Source: Veillonellaceae bacterium
GTDB taxonomy: Bacteria > Bacillota_C > Negativicutes > UBA1444
Assembly (NCBI GenBank): GCA_012798135.1
Contig: JAAZNU010000038.1
Span: 1 to 15,629, forward strand
Direction of reading: 5' to 3'
Length of the DNA: 15,629 bases
Shown here piece by piece: positions 15,388 to 15,629 of the stretch. Below the pieces are notes generated by a model. That model saw only the letters and a list, made by a program, of their open reading frames with translations, did no database searches and was not told where the DNA came from. Within the stretch, counting starts at the first letter, position 1. Each line of letters opens with the position of its first letter. Position numbers and translations under genes: made by a program.

Positions 15388-15629
15388 TTATTCCTGTTTC
15401 GCCAGTTGGAAGCCGAGGTCGAGGGCCTTGCGATTCTTGTCCTCGGTTCCCTTCGGCACCCGGTCCAGCACCGCCTTCTCCAGCGATTCCCGGCTCACGG
15501 TCCCCGTCAGCCCCACGATCGCTCCCAGGGCGATGATGTTGGCGAACATGTCCCGGCCCAGTTCCTCCCGCGCCGCCTTGGTGATCGGCAGCGCAATCAG
15601 CTGCGCCTTGGTCTCTTTCAGTTCCCGCA
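15388..15629 (-). CDS. 2-oxoacid:ferredoxin oxidoreductase gamma subunit, C-terminal part (KorC/PorG type)
   Basis: The last 79 residues and stop codon of a gene that starts beyond the window. The visible protein has ITKAAREELGRDMFANIIAL, then GAIVGLTGTVSRESLEKAV and RVPKGTEDKNRKALDLG. These are typical of the gamma (POR/KOR gamma) subunit, which helps bind thiamine diphosphate/ferredoxin partners in oxidative decarboxylation of 2-oxo acids to acyl-CoA under anaerobic conditions. Which 2-oxo acid (2-oxoglutarate, pyruvate or branched-chain) cannot be told from this fragment; the spelling is closest to KorC as I remember it. Two TAA stops stand in tandem (15390-15385). It is the last gene of its operon, since a strong terminator follows. 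Confidence 0.87.
   Translation of the reverse strand, partial: RELKETKAQLIALPITKAAREELGRDMFANIIALGAIVGLTGTVSRESLEKAVLDRVPKGTEDKNRKALDLGFQLAKQE

Overview
The window (about 58% GC by eye) looks like the chromosome of an anaerobic member of the Bacillota, possibly a Sporomusa-type Negativicute. The signs are strong purine-rich ribosome binding sites, a ferredoxin-linked 2-oxoacid oxidoreductase subunit, an anaerobic ribonucleotide reductase-like domain, a PASTA-type class B penicillin-binding protein and a PolX polymerase. The taxonomic placement is inference. I see no rRNA, tRNA, CRISPR array, phage or insertion sequence. Coding density is high, only one gene lies on the + strand, and no gene-free stretch exceeds 300 bases.

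Region 1 (8374 down to 1, minus strand) is a tight gene string. It starts with a GAF-PAS-AAA-Fis regulator of the AcoR/DhaR type whose AAA+ module has lost most catalytic and sigma-54 contact residues. It continues with trmB (tRNA m7G46 methyltransferase), an FtsW/SpoVE-type SEDS glycosyltransferase, mutY (A:8-oxoG adenine glycosylase), a class B PBP with one PASTA domain, and polX, which is cut by the window edge. Gaps run from -8 to +14 bases, so a single transcript is likely. It mixes a cognate-type peptidoglycan polymerase and crosslinker pair with DNA repair and tRNA modification.

Region 2 (8375-8876) holds the only + strand gene, a 92-residue protein. It has its own AT-rich upstream region, a strong ribosome binding site and an intrinsic terminator. 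Its last 35 residues resemble the glycyl-radical tail of anaerobic ribonucleotide reductase (NrdD) without the rest of the enzyme. It may be a stand-alone spare glycyl-radical tail, analogous to YfiD/GrcA for pyruvate formate-lyase.

Region 3 (8877-11001, minus strand) carries an HD-GYP domain protein with a variant metal/ligand motif and, upstream of it, an AEC-family permease. Between the permease and the next operon lies a compact element (11042-11120) that can form either a terminator or a mutually exclusive second hairpin, with a TATAAT box in the terminator loop.

Region 4 (11131-15215, minus strand) is a three-gene operon: a DASS (SLC13-type) permease, a GlcD-like FAD 2-hydroxyacid dehydrogenase and a GlcF-like iron-sulfur partner. 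It looks like an uptake-plus-oxidation unit for a hydroxy-acid or dicarboxylate. Upstream, behind a very strong terminator, ends a gene for the gamma subunit of a 2-oxoacid:ferredoxin oxidoreductase.
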